From: Cavia porcellus
Taxonomy: Eukaryota; Chordata; Mammalia; Rodentia; Caviidae
Direction: 5' to 3'
Assembly: GCF_034190915.1 (NCBI RefSeq)
Contig: NW_026947486.1
Span: 24,173,001-24,237,000, forward strand
Length of the DNA: 64,000 nucleotides
Position 1 is the stretch's first letter, and each line of letters starts with the position of its first letter. The notes under the pieces were generated by a model, which was not told the origin of the DNA, did not search any database, and saw only the letters and a list, made by a program, of their open reading frames with translations. Shown here piece by piece: positions 12,937-25,899 of the stretch. A program made the position numbers and the translations under genes.

Positions 12937-13907
12937 CTGCCTTACACACTTGAACCAACCGCCTGCCCCTCCGCCGCCGCCTGCAGGAGGAAAGTGGTCG
13001 TGATTTATGGCCAACACATAGGAATTAAAACCTAAAAACGGAGGGAAAAAGAAACGGCGCAGTAGCAGAGACAGGACCTTCAACGGGGACCGAGTGTTGG
13101 GGGAGCCAAGGCAGCCTCCCAGGTGAAATGCCCCTGGGAGCCGAAAAGGACTTCTAAAGGTTGAGTTTTCAGCAAGAAAATCCCACAGCATAAGGCACCC
13201 ATACTGTAGCCAGTGGCTTCTGACCCGCCTTGCAACTATGCTGAAAGACCAGAGGACATTTTCCGCACTTTTTTAAGACGCGAAGGGCGGGTGGATAACA
13301 CGCGGGAAGTTTACGCGCGACGCTACTGCCATCTAGCGGCCGCAGAAAGGACCCGCGGCTTCCTGACGGCAGAAAGCACGCTCTTCTGAACTTCTGCGGC
13401 CACAGACCAGGAGATAAAGTAGGGGCGCGCCACGGACCACGATAGAAAGAACCCCAGCGCGCACTAAAGCCCAGGGAGTAGGCCCAGGGAAGGCTCCGCC
13501 CCTGCAGGAAGCCGCCCCTCACCCCTCGCCCTGGAAGCAGAGCACCCGCAGCCGGAAGTCACTGCGTCCCCGGAAGGACGCGCCGGATGGAGGCCCAGCA
13601 TTGGGTTGTTGTGGGCCTGCGCGCCGCGGCCCGCGGCCCGGGCAGCCCTGGGGTCCTAGTTCTGACACTTCCTGTTACACACAGACCAAACTTGTGGTGT
13701 CTGGGGGTTGCTGGCTCACGCCGGGACAGGCTCCTCTTGCCAGCGCCAGCCATGGGGTTTCTCTGGTCCTGCTACCACCAAAGCTGGCATCTGAACAGGG
13801 CTGTCACCTGGCAGCCTCACGCTCTGCCTCATAGCACTGGCCTCTGGCCTCCTTCTGGGCGCACAGGGCTCCCAGGAGGCCCAGTACACAGCACCACAGC
13901 TGAAGGA
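12937..13907 (+). promoter_or_regulatory. CpG-rich promoter-like module (unit 2)
   Basis: Identical to the unit 1 module at +6947, with GC box 13494-13503 and ETS-type site 13552-13559. Confidence 0.65.
13324..13342 (-). promoter_or_regulatory. CTCF-like motif (unit 2)
   Basis: Same 19-base sequence as unit 1, about 245 bp upstream of the module's first ATG. Confidence 0.65.
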
Positions 13908-14771
13908 TCTTCAGTAAATGAGCTCACCTGCCCAGCGCCACAAAGACAGCCTCAGCCTTCTTCCCTCTTCGGTTACCCAGGGTATCAGGATGCTTCAAAG
14001 AGAAGCTCAGTGTTCACCAGTGTCCAGGGGCTGTCAAACTCTGGAGTTACATTTAGGTTATAGAATGCTTTCATGTCCCCAGGGGAAACATAAATAAAAG
14101 ATGCAATGGGAAAGGGTGCAGTGCTCCCAACAAAAGCTTTTCATCCCGCAGGGGTATCAACATCCATAACTTTAACAAGAAAATGGTAAAGCAAAAAGCC
14201 CTGTAGGGACAGACCCTGTTGAAAGTGTACCCTGAGGTACTATGAAATGAGTCACACATTACAATTACAAAGGCAGTGACCTAGGACAGGCTGGAACCTT
14301 GTTCATGTGTGCCACGAGTGCATGGAGGTAGAAGGCGCTGCAGGGCCCTGTTTGCTTTCTGTCCTGACCAAACTACACTGAGTACAAACACGAAGCAAAA
14401 CCACAATGACTTCTGTTTCAGTAACCTTCCTTTACCTTTCTGTTGCTTTCTTTGTGTAGGGGACCTGACATGTTGGTTGGTTTTTTTGTTGTATTTTGAG
14501 ATGTTATTTTCTCCCTATCTGATTAGCAAACAATTTTTACAGCTTCTACAAAGCAACTCAGGTTGTGGACAGCCATTTGACTGGGCAGCAAAGTGCCAGC
14601 CCGACAACTGCAAGGTTCTCCTTCTGAGTCCCAGTACCAAAAAACGAAACCATTCAGGTTATTTTCCAGTTATTATAAGACAGTAATTCATGCTGTGTGA
14701 ACATTCTTCATGCAAATTCGTTGTACATGTCAATCGAATTCTAACTGATTCTATAAAACAAAAAGATCTTT

Positions 14772-17700
14772 AAAAGAGAGTGCAAGCAGATCAACCAGAC
14801 AGAAAATAATCAAAGTAAAAACGAAACTGAATTACACCTGGGAACAAATGGACTTGATAGACATATACAGAGTGTTCCATCCAACAACATCCGAATACAC
14901 AGTCTTCTCGGTAGTACGTGGGACATTCTCTAAAATAGACCCTATATTATGCCGCAGAATATACTTAAATGAATGCAAAAGAGTTCAAATTATCCCATGC
15001 ATGTTATGGGATCATAGCGCCACGAAATTACAAGTTAATAATAAAAGATACTGCAAAATTCCCACAAACACATGGAAAATGAGTAATACACCCTTGAGTG
15101 ACCAGTGGGTGTCAGCCGAAATTAAAGAAGATATTAAACCATACGTACAAATAAATGAAAACACAAATACAACTTACCAGAATCTGTGCCATGCAATGAA
15201 AGCTGTCCTCGGAAGAAAATTTATTGCACTGAGTTCCCACATCAGGAAAACACAACGAATCCAAATAAATAACCTGAGGCTACACCTCAAATGTCTAGAA
15301 AAAGAAGAGCAGGTCAAGCCCAAAGCCAAAACAAGGGAGGAAATTTTAAAAATCAGAGTATAAATTAATGGCATAGAGACTAGTAAAACAATCGAAAGAA
15401 TGAATGGATCAAAGAGTTGGTTTTCTGAAAGAATAAATAAAATTGATAAGCCCCTAGCCAACCTTACTTTTTAAAAAAAGGGATGAAATACCTCACATTC
15501 ATGCAATAAGGAATGAAAAAGGCGAAATCACTACAGACTCTGTAGAAATACAGAAGACCATCAACAGCTATTTTGAAAACCTCTCCTCACACAGGTTTGG
15601 TATTTCAGAAGAGATTGACAGATTCCATAAACATATGAAGTACCAAAGCTAGGTCAAGAAGATGTAAAACTGATGAATAACCCAATTTCTATTAATGAAA
15701 TTGAAAATGTAATTAAGTCCTTACCTACAAAGAAGAGGCCAGGCCCAGTCGGATTCACTGGGGAATTCTACAAGAAGTACATAGAAGACTTAGTGGCCCA
15801 AACTCCTCAAATTCTTCAATGAAATTGCAAGGGTAGCGATCCTTCCTAAGTCATTCCTGGAAGCCAATATTACTCTAGTACCAAAACCGGATAATGGCCC
15901 AACTAAAAAAGTGAACTACAGGCCAATCACCCTAATGAACACAGATGACAAATCCTCAGTAAACTATTGGCAAATAGGGGCTGGAGATTTAGCTCAGCTG
16001 CATAAGCACCTACCTTGCAAGCAGGCACTCTTGAGTTCAATCCCTGGTACCAATAAAAAGGAAAAAGAAAAAAAAATATTGGCAAATAGGTTGCAGAAAA
16101 TCATCAACAAAATCATATACCATGCTCAAGTGGGATTCATCCCAGGCATGCAGGGATGGTTCAACATACGTAAATCAATACATGCAATCCAATATCAATA
16201 AAGTCAAAAGTAAGAGGCACATGATCATCTTGATAGATGCAGAAAAAGCTTTTGATAAGGTCCAACACTCATTCATGATAAGAACCTTACAGAAAATTGG
16301 AATAGATGATCTTTACCTCAACATGACAAAGGGCATCTGTGACAAACCAACAGCCAGTTCCATGCTAAATCGCCAAAAACTGAAGGCCTTTACCTTGAAA
16401 TCAGGCACAAGACAAGGGTGTCCCTTATCACCAGTACTATTTCATATAGTACTGGAAATACTAGCCAGAGCAATTAGACAGGAGAGAGAAATAAAGGGGG
16501 GAAAGGTAGGAAAAGAAGAAGTTAAGTTATCATTATTTGCGGATGACATGATACTCTACATAGAAGATCCCCAAAACTCCATTGAAAGACTCTCAGATAT
16601 AATAAGTAAATTCAACAGTGTAGCTGGATACAAAATCAGTACCCAAAAATCAATAGCATTTCTATACACTAAAAACAAGATACAGAGAGACAAACAAGAG
16701 AAGCCACACCATTCACCCTAGCAAGCAAAATGAAATATTTAGGAATTTTTCTCCCAAAAGAAGTCAAAGATCTACATAGGGGAAATTATAATACACTGAA
16801 AAAAGAAATTGAAGAGGATCTCAGAAAATGGAAAATCATCCCTTGCTCATGGATAGCAAGCATAAATCTTGTGAAATTGTCCATTCTCCCAAAACTGTCA
16901 TAAAGATTCAATGCAATTCCAATAAAAATACCAGCAACATACCTCAAAGATCTAGAGAAATCACTCCTAAAATTCATCTGGGACCAGAAGAGACCTAGAA
17001 TAGCAAAGACAATGCTAAGCAGCAAAGGCAAGGCACGAGGCATCACAGGCCCTGACTTGAACTTATACTACAAAGCAATTGTAGTAAAATAAACATTGTA
17101 CTGGAATAACAACAGAGTCGAAGATCAATGGATTCGATTAGGTGTAACCACAACTACCAACAAGATGAATCACCTCTCTTAGATTAAGGGGCCAAACTTG
17201 TTCACTGTAAGAACGACTGTTTCTTTAATACACGGTGTTAGAAAATCTGGCTCTTCATATGCCGAAAACTAAGACTTGGCCCATGCCTGGCACCATGTAC
17301 CAAACTGAAATCTAGAAGGATCAAAGTTCTGAATATTCAAACAGAAACACTAAATCTATTGGAAGACAAAGTGGGTACAAACCTTGAAGACATAGGGGTA
17401 GGTAGAGAATTCATGAACAGGAATCAAACTGCACGGGAAATACTTTCCAGAATCAACAACTGGGATCATGTCTTATTAAAAAGTCTCTGCACGTCCAAAG
17501 ATATCTCTAGCATAGTGAAAACAAAACCTACAAACTGGGAAACAATCTTACTGAACTGTCCCTCAGACATAGGACTTCTGTCTAAAACATATAAGGAATT
17601 TTTAAAAAATCAGACCCCCAAAATTCAAGGATCCAATCCAGAAATCGGCATCTGAGGTAAATACACAATTCTCAGATGAAGAAATGCAAATGGAAAACAA

Positions 17701-18838
17701 ATACATGAAAAAATGTTCATCATCAGTACTCATTAGAGAAATGCAAATTAAAACCACACTTGAGATTCCATCTCACTCCTGAAAGAGTGGCCAGGATCAA
17801 GAAAGCTACCAACAACAAATCCTGGAGACTCTGTCGGGGAAAAGGGACTGTCCTGCACTCTTGGTGGGAGTGTAGACTGGTGCTACCATTGTGGATGTCA
17901 GTGTGGAGATTTCTCAGAAAGCTGGAATTGGAGGTCCCATTATTTCCAGCTATACCACTTCTAGGCATATTCCCAGAAGAACTGAAGACTTCACACCAGA
18001 GTGACATACCTGCACCCATGTTTATAGCAGCACAATTTGTAATATCCAGATCTTGGAAACACCCTAAGTGTCCATCAACTGAGGAATGGATAAAAAAGAT
18101 GTGGTATTTTTATACAACGGTGTACTACTCAGCTACAAAGAATGATCACATTGAGATATTTATAAGTAAATGGGCCCAGCTTGACACCACACTCGTAAGT
18201 GAAAAAAGTCAAACTCATATGTACAAATACCGAATATTGTCCCCACTGTAAGAAATGGTAAGAATACATAAAAACATGTCGTAATCATGATTCCCCATTA
18301 TATTGTTTTGAAGACTTATAAGGTTTTCATTCATTAATTGGAATGGTTTTATTCTGAGGTGTTTGATTTTATAGTCTGTGATGGTATAAACTGTTATTTT
18401 GAAGACAAGAAGACATTGTAATAGCTAGTGCTGATTTAATGTCCGCTTGTTCTGAAGTCCCATCAAGCTTTTGTTCTTCTGTCTCCATCGCCTTTATCGT
18501 GTTGTATCTCATTGGATTTTATTATATGTGATAATATGAACAAAATATTTTATAGACAAGGAGCTAATATAGAAACCATTGTTTGTTTTCTGTTAGTTGG
18601 TTCTAAATACCCTATAATACTTTCATCCTCTTGAATGGTTTTACACTGTCTTGTTATGTTTGATCCTATAGCACACGAAGGTGTACCCAAATATTTCAAG
18701 AAAAGAGACACTAAGATAACTAGTGGTATGTAGGGTTATCTTGTGGTGAAAGACTATGTTGCTTAAACTGGTCAGCTCTGACCTGGGTTGTTATGTCCTT
18801 TTTTATCTTATTCTCCTTTACTTTTTTTAATTAAAAAA
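14772..18838 (+). mobile_element. 5'-truncated L1 (unit 3), dead
   Basis: Copy of the unit 2 L1 at +6947 with the same frame breaks. The RT block lies at 16122-16721 with FADD kept, and the C-terminal region at 17760-18251. Shared inactivating changes show that it was copied as part of the macrosatellite and not by its own retrotransposition. Confidence 0.92.
15977..16076 (+). mobile_element. ID-like SINE in L1 of unit 3
   Basis: Identical to the unit 2 copy at +6947, same flanking duplication. Confidence 0.92.
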
Positions 18839-19429
18839 AAAAGAGATTGAAACCCTGGATAATAGTAGGGATCTCTGTATGTTTAAAATGAATATTTATT
18901 TAAGATACCGGCTTTCTAATCCAAACTATTTGGACGGAGCTTCACCGCAGTTGTTTGAGTTTCTATTTTGCAATGTTATCCCCTAAGTCACTAATACACC
19001 ATGCTGACTTTGAACTAGTAGTAATCCTCCTGCCTGAGTCTCCCTGAGGGTGGCTGTGGAAGGTGTGACCCAGCAAGCCTGGCTCAAATGCATGACCAGT
19101 GCAGGTGTTGGTTTTGGCTGGGCAATGGCATGGTGAACAAGACAGATTCTCTTCTTGTCACTCTGAAGAAATTTCACACAGTGAGGTTCAAGGATGTCTA
19201 CAATGAAAGAAGGTACTGGAAGAGGTCCATAAACACCAGAAGTACAGAGATGCCTCCAAAAATGCAATCTCAAAACCCCATTCGCCCAGGTATGTATTTC
19301 CCTCCTGACGAAGTTCTCACAAATAGAAAAAGAAGTCTTTGTTTTAGTAATACACGTGTTCAAGGAAGCACAATTCATGATGACTAAATCTTGGAAGTAC
19401 CCACTGGGCAGGAGATTAATAAAGAAAAT

Positions 19430-19606
19430 TGACCCTGGTGTGGTGACTCAAACCTGTAATCCCAGCACTCTGGAGGCTGAGGCAGGAACATGTTTATCAA
19501 TTCAAGACCAGCCTGGGATACAAAGTGAGATGAAGGCCTGTGCCAATTGCAAAGACAGACCCTGCCTGCAAATGGAAAAAAAAAAAGAAAGAAAGAAAAA
19601 AGAAAA
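19430..19606 (+). mobile_element. 7SL-derived B1-like SINE (unit 3)
   Basis: Copy at +6947 of the unit 2 element. Confidence 0.9.
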
Positions 19607-19883
19607 TGCCATGTTTATGCACAAGGCAGGGCCACTTCACCATAAAGGATAAACTTGAGTCTTTGACAGGAGAACTTATGCATTTGAGAACTTACTGTTA
19701 TGTGGAGAAAATGAGACTTCCCAGGTACAAATGTCGAACTTTGTAATCTGAGAAACCCAAAATGTAACTAGGAGAGGACAGAGAACAGGTAATTAGCAGA
19801 CAGCTGTTTTGCAAGTGGAAGAAGGACTAAAAGGTGGAGACAGGAGAAGGCTGAGGAGGGGCAGGGGATCAAAGAGGAATACA

Positions 19884-20853
19884 CTGCCTTACACACTTGA
19901 ACCAACCGCCTGCCCCTCCGCCGCCGCCTGCAGGAGGAAAGTGGTCGTGATTTATGGCCAACACATAGGAATTAAAACCTAAAAACGGAGGGAAAAAGAA
20001 ACGGCGCAGTAGCAGAGACAGGACCTTCAACGGGGACCGAGTGTTGGGGGAGCCAAGGCAGCCTCCCAGGTGAAATGCCCCTGGGAGCCGAAAAGGACTT
20101 CTAAAGGTTGAGTTTTCAGCAAGAAAATCCCACAGCATAAGGCACCCATACTGTAGCCAGTGGCTTCTGACCCGCCTTGCAACTATGCTGAAAGACCAGA
20201 GGACATTTTCCGCACTTTTTTAAGACGCGAAGGGCGGGTGGATAACACGCGGGAAGTTTACGCGCGACGCTACTGCCATCTAGCGGCCGCAGAAAGGACC
20301 CGCGGCTTCCTGACGGCAGAAAGCACGCTCTTCTGAACTTCTGCGGCCACAGACCAGGAGATAAAGTAGGGGCGCGCCACGGACCACGATAGAAAGAACC
20401 CCAGCGCGCACTAAAGCCCAGGGAGTAGGCCCAGGGAAGGCTCCGCCCCTGCAGGAAGCCGCCCCTCACCCCTCGCCCTGGAAGCAGAGCACCCGCAGCC
20501 GGAAGTCACTGCGTCCCCGGAAGGACGCGCCGGATGGAGGCCCAGCATTGGGTTGTTGTGGGCCTGCGCGCCGCGGCCCGCGGCCCGGGCAGCCCTGGGG
20601 TCCTAGTTCTGACACTTCCTGTTACACACAGACCAAACTTGTGGTGTCTGGGGTTGCTGGCTCACGCCGGGACAGGCTCCTCTTGCCAGCGCCAGCCATG
20701 GGGTTTCTCTGGTCCTGCTACCACCAAAGCTGGCATCTGAACAGGGCTGTCACCTGGCAGCCTCACGCTCTGCCTCATAGCACTGGCCTCTGGCCTCCTT
20801 CTGGGCGCACAGGGCTCCCAGGAGGCCCAGTACACAGCACCACAGCTGAAGGA
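19884..20853 (+). promoter_or_regulatory. CpG-rich promoter-like module (unit 3)
   Basis: As in unit 2 except for one G lost from a G-run near 20652, which frameshifts the chance frame starting at 20534. Confidence 0.65.
20271..20289 (-). promoter_or_regulatory. CTCF-like motif (unit 3)
   Basis: Same 19-base sequence as units 1 and 2. Confidence 0.65.
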
Positions 20854-21715
20854 TCTTCAGTAAATGAGCTCACCTGCCCAGCGCCACAAAGACAGCCTCA
20901 GCCTTCTTCCCTCTTCGGTTACCCAGGGTATCAGGATGCTTCAAAGAGAAGCTCAGTGTTCACCAGTGTCCAGGGGCTGTCAAACTCTGGAGTTACATTT
21001 AGGTATAGAATGCTTTCATGTCCCCAGGGGAAACATAAATAAAAGATGCAATGGGAAAGGGTGCAGTGCTCCCAACAAAAGCTTTTCATCCCGCAGGGGT
21101 ATCAACATCCATAACTTTAACAAGAAAATGGTAAAGCAAAAAGCCCTGTAGGGACAGACCCTGTTGAAAGTGTACCCTGAGGTACTATGAAATGAGTCAC
21201 ACATTACAATTACAAAGGCAGTGACCTAGGACAGGCTGGAACCTTGTTCATGTGTGCCACGAGTGCATGGAGGTAGAAGGCGCTGCAGGGCCCTGTTTGC
21301 TTTCTGTTCCTGACCAAACTACACTGAGTACAAACACGAAGCAAAACCACAATGACTTCTGTTTCAGTAACCTTCCTTACCTTTCTGTTGCTTTCTTTGT
21401 GTAGGGGACCTGACATGTTGGTTGGTTTTTTTGTTGTATTTTGAGATGTTATTTTCTCCCTATCTGATTAGCAAACAATTTTACAGCTTCTACAAAGCAA
21501 CTCAGGTTGTGGACAGCCATTTGACTGGGCAGCAAAGTGCCAGCCCGACAACTGCAAGGTTCTCCTTCTGAGTCCCAGTACCAAAAAACGAAACCATTCA
21601 GGTTATTTTCCAGTTATTATAAGACAGTAATTCATGCTGTGTGAACATTCTTCATGCAAATTCGTTGTACATGTCAATCGAATTCTAACTGATTCTATAA
21701 AACAAAAAGATCTTT

Positions 21716-22546
21716 AAAAGAGAGTGCAAGCAGATCAACCAGACAGAAAATAATCAAAGTAAAAACGAAACTGAATTACACCTGGGAACAAATGGACTTG
21801 ATAGACATATACAGAGTGTTCCATCCAACAACATCCGAATACACAGTCTTCTCGGTAGTACGTGGGACATTCTCTAAAATAGACCCTATATTATGCCGCA
21901 GAATATACTTAAATGAATGCAAAAGAGTTCAAATGATCATAGCGCCACGAAATTACAAGTTAATAATAAAAGATAATGTAAAATTCCCACAAACATATGG
22001 AAACTGAGTAACACACCCTTGAGTGATCAGTGGGTGTCAGGGGAAATTAAAGAAGATACTAAACCATACCTACAAGCAAACGTAAATACAAATACAACTT
22101 ACCGGAATCTGTGGCATGCAATGAAAGCTGTCCTCGGAGGAAAATTTATTGCACTGAGTTCCCACATCAGGAAAACACAACGAATGCAAATAAATAAGAT
22201 GCTACACCTAAAACATCTAGGAAAAGAAGAGCAAGTCAAGCCCAAAGCCAAAAGAAGGGAAGAAATTTTAAAAATCAGAGCATAAATTAATGCAATAGAG
22301 ACTAAGAAAACAATCCAAAGAATGAATGGATCAAAGAGTTGGTTCTCTGAAAGAATAAATAAAATTGATAAGCCCCTAGCCAACCTTACTTTTTAAAAAG
22401 AGGCAAGAAAAACCTCAAGTTCATGCAATAAGGAATGAAAAAGGCGAAATCACTACAGACTCTGTAGAAATACAGAAGATCATCAACACCTGTTTTGAAA
22501 ACCTCTCCCCACAAAGGTTTGATATCACAGAAGAGATTGAAAGATT
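21716..22546 (+). mobile_element. L1 of unit 4, left piece
   Basis: Endonuclease C-terminal and following ORF2 region (21792-22007, 22019-22285), split from the rest of the element by the provirus. The sequence switches from unit 3-like to diverged at about 21935. The original join at the proviral insertion site can be read from the intact copies in other units. Confidence 0.88.
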
Positions 22547-22551
22547 CCTAC

Positions 22552-23147
22552 TGTTGTATTCCACTCAAAAAAACAAGGCCCCATGATGACAAACGGGACT
22601 AGACATCTTTTAAAAGAAGCACTTTTATTTTAGCTGGCCCAGCGACACAGTGCAGATGAAATTTGCAAAGCTGTGCAACTGAGTTAGAGTTTTGACTGAT
22701 ATTTATAGTTCATTTATGATTAGCTCATTGATCATTAAGTACATAGTGATGAGAAACAGAAATAAGGTGGGCCTTTGTTCCCCTTTGCTTAGGGTCAGAG
22801 GCATTTCACAGTGGGTGGTTAGCCAATTGGCTAGCCCTTGGTCTGCCAGTTCCAGGAACATTTGTCTCTCATAAAGGGAACAATGGTTGACACAGCATCA
22901 TTTGTCTCTTACGAGGGGAACAAAAGTTGACATAGCACACAGGTCACTAAGGTGGGGGGCATGATGCATTACAGAATAGCAAAACTATGTGGTCAGCTAA
23001 TTTATACCTATGTGGTTGGTGCTTCGTTACTAGGGTAATGAGCTCAGTACAGCATGACAATATTACTAATAACTATCTTTTTAAGTAACTGTTTTTGTTA
23101 ATTATCTTTTAATCAATTATTTTAATTTTTAGCATCTTAGTATAACA
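22552..23147 (-). repeat. 3' LTR of provirus
   Basis: Leftmost LTR in plus coordinates and 3' in proviral sense. On the minus strand it begins TGTTATAC and ends ACAACA, with an AATAAA polyadenylation signal near 22623-22630. It differs from the other LTR at many positions, so the insertion is not young. Confidence 0.92.
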
Positions 23148-23159
23148 TTCCCCACTGAT

Positions 23160-24710
23160 TTTTGTCAGTGAGCCAAGTCATTGGCTCATGGAATTTTCAT
23201 GCAGTGGTATTTGTTCATAAACTTGTGTCCTTAAAACCATGAGTTTTATTGTTTGAACCTGGTCTTTGACATAATTTACTAATCTGTTTATAATGCAAGG
23301 TCCAACTGTTAAACAAGCAAGTAAGATTAATAGAGGTCTAGAGGCTGCTATGATTAACGTTGTCAACCAGGAAGACAGAGAAAACCATCATTTAAACCAA
23401 TTCTGTTTAGATTGTCTGGCTTGTTCTCGTTCCTGTAGCTACCTTTTAAGGCTGGCCATACTTTGTCTGATAACCCCAGAATGACTGGCATACAAACAAC
23501 AATTTTTTTTCTAATGCCAGACAGAGGCCTCCCTCATTTAGGAACAGGAGATCTAGACCCCGCTGGTTTTGTAAAACCATCTCAGTAGTGAACTTAAAGA
23601 ATCGTCTAATTTGGAGACAGAGTCACTAAGGGCTGCTAAATCTTGGTCAATGAGTGCACGTAAGTGTCTATAATTTTGGTCTTTTGACTATTAGGCTGGA
23701 CACTCTTAAACCTATTGACCTTGTTATCTCAATTTTTAGTAATACAGGTAATATATACAGGATTTTTTTTTTGTTCTTACTGGACTCTTTAAATCAAAGC
23801 TAGGGAACAAGTGACTCCTACCATTATCTCTAGAGTACTAATACACTTGGGGAAAGATATGGGCTATTATGTAAAGCTCAGGGCACTGGATAAACAGGTG
23901 ATGCATGGAACAAGGAGTTATATTAGAAGTACAGGCAAACCAGGTTCCATTGGGAGCAACAAGGTGTTGATTAGCAGTATAGGAAAAAGTATAAATCAAA
24001 GCTGAAGAGGTAGGATTACAGAGTGCAGCATAGGGAAGTGTGCAAGGAGTAGGAGGCAGAGTAAACACAGGTTCCTGGGGCACCCTGTACATTGTCCAGT
24101 GTGAGCAGGGGCTTAGCATCCCACCAACAAAGGTGTCGTCTGTACAGTAATTTAAAAGTTGCTTTGCCATAAGCAATGTCCAGAGGCAAGAAGGGGCTAG
24201 AGATGGCACAGAAATCACAGAGGACAAAAGGGTCTCAGGAGCAGGAAGTCTAGTGGAGGAGAACAGAAGATTGGGGTCTCCAGAGTGAGGAAAAAGGTAA
24301 CAACCCCCTTTATTTTTCTGTCAAAGAGATACAAATTTACAACCCCAATGTCTACAAAAATATTTCGTCTCTACGGACTATGAACACCTATGACCAGAGG
24401 CTGGCTGTTGGTTTTGGAGGCAAAGATACCAGCCAGTGGACTCTAATTTCTTTTGAATACATAGGTCCCTGTAAGTCTCTATTAGCAACCAATCAGGCAG
24501 CATGACATGCAAACCCAACAACATTTTTTGTCTAATTTTTGCTGGGATGTTATCTAATAGGGAACATAAATCTATCTTAATTATCTCATAGACAATAGCA
24601 TTGGCTACCAATAATTTACCAGTGAAATGATTTTAAGTCAGTAATTTTAAGTTTTAAACAGTGGGTTACAAGGTATCTCCTTGGGGTCTCCATAAGGAAT
24701 AACACCTCAG
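23160..24710 (-). pseudogene. env: env remnant
   Basis: Surface-subunit sequence is visible in the minus frame 23838-24227 (Cys-rich, with an NGTWFAC stretch). Transmembrane-subunit sequence lies further downstream, and its membrane anchor and tail are in 23178-23366 (hydrophobic run followed by GPCIINRLV). Stops and frameshifts separate the parts. No functional glycoprotein is encoded. Confidence 0.82.
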
Positions 24711-25254
24711 AACAAGATTATCAGATACATTTGGCAATCTTAAGCTTTAAAGAATCCTTGGAGGGAACAACAGTCCACTTATCTATAGGTTGATCGCTGT
24801 CAGAGGCCAGAACTGGCTTGAAGTGGCAATGATGAATCGAGGCAGGCTTTTTCGTGACTTTGACAGCAGTCAGAGTGCTGAGGACCACGGTGTAAGTGTC
24901 TTCTCACCATGGTTTGAGAGACTCATGGTGATGTCTCTTGATGAGTAGTGTCCTAGGTTTCACTGCAGGACGTTCATCCTCAGGATGGGCTGCAGGCCCA
25001 GATCTCGGAATAACTCGTGGATGGAAGTCAGAGCTAGCTGAAGGGCCTGGAGGAACTTAACAAGATCTTGATTAGCCAGATAAGCTAATTTTTTTTTCAG
25101 AAATCTTAGGAATAAGAGGAGGTCTCCCACATAGAACTTTAAAGGGGAAACAACTGTAACATAGAGGGTACATTGCAAACGCAAGAGGGCAAAAGGAAGG
25201 GGACTCACCCAGTTTTCACCAGTTTTTAATGCCATCTTAGTTATTACCATTTTT

Positions 25255-25367
25255 TGGGGGGGTCTTTTTCCTTTTTGTCAGTACCAGGGATCGACTAACG
25301 ACTGCCTGCAAGCCAGTGCCTGTTTGCAAGGCAGGCACTTATGCCGCTGAGCTAAATTCCCAGCACC
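25255..25367 (-). mobile_element. ID-like SINE in proviral integrase region
   Basis: Minus-strand SINE with a perfect 16-base duplication agttattaccattttt at 25239-25254 and 25368-25383. The B box is altered (ggatcgactaac on plus) and the anticodon-arm region contains a small internal duplication. Confidence 0.9.
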
Positions 25368-25788
25368 AGTTATTACCATTTTTAAAGTCTGGTTTGTCCT
25401 TTTTACTTGTCCTGAACTTTAAGGCCAGTAAGCACAATGGAGTTTTCAATCAATCTGCAAGGCTTGGGTTAGTTTTTGAGTTATCTGGGCTATAAAAGGC
25501 GGGCCATTGTCAGACCCCGTGGATAAAGGGAGGCCAAATTGGGGAAACTGCTATCAGGGCTGACTCAAGACTTAGTAGGAAAAGCTATCTACCAGTACTC
25601 ATTCCTGTAAAGTCCAGGCTTTTTTATTTTTGTGAACTCTATTTCTCAATGTTTTTCAGGCATAGTCCCACAATACCAAGTGGTTTCCATTTTGTTGTGG
25701 TTGCTTAGGGTTTACCAACTGGCACTGAGGGCCTCTAAGGCTCACAGACTGAGTAAGCTTCGATAACTGAGGGATAAAGAAATGATCT

Positions 25789-25899
25789 CAGCGGCTGGGG
25801 ATTAAGCTCAGCAGCATAAGCACCTGCCTTGAAAGCAGGCAGTCATGAGTTCGATCCCCGGTACTGATAAAAAGGAAAAAGACAAAAAAAAAAAAAAAA
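25789..25899 (+). mobile_element. ID-like SINE in provirus, plus strand
   Basis: Head ggctggggattaagctcagc, B box gttcgatcc and a long A-tail. The duplication aaagaaatgatct lies at 25776-25788 and 25900-25912. Confidence 0.9.

Larger units (their letters stand above)
6949..13895 (+). repeat. Macrosatellite unit 2
   Basis: Complete 6947-bp unit in the order tail module, L1, B1/L1 relic block, CpG module. Every ORF, SINE and motif recurs at +6947 in unit 3 with no difference that I could find. The late part of unit 1 recurs here at the same offset. Such identity implies very recent amplification or gene conversion, or an assembly duplication. Confidence 0.93.
13896..20841 (+). repeat. Macrosatellite unit 3
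   Basis: Apparently identical to unit 2 across the whole period except for one missing G near 20652, in the CpG module. That single-base homopolymer loss makes the unit 6946 bp and breaks the chance long frame seen in unit 2. Confidence 0.93.
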
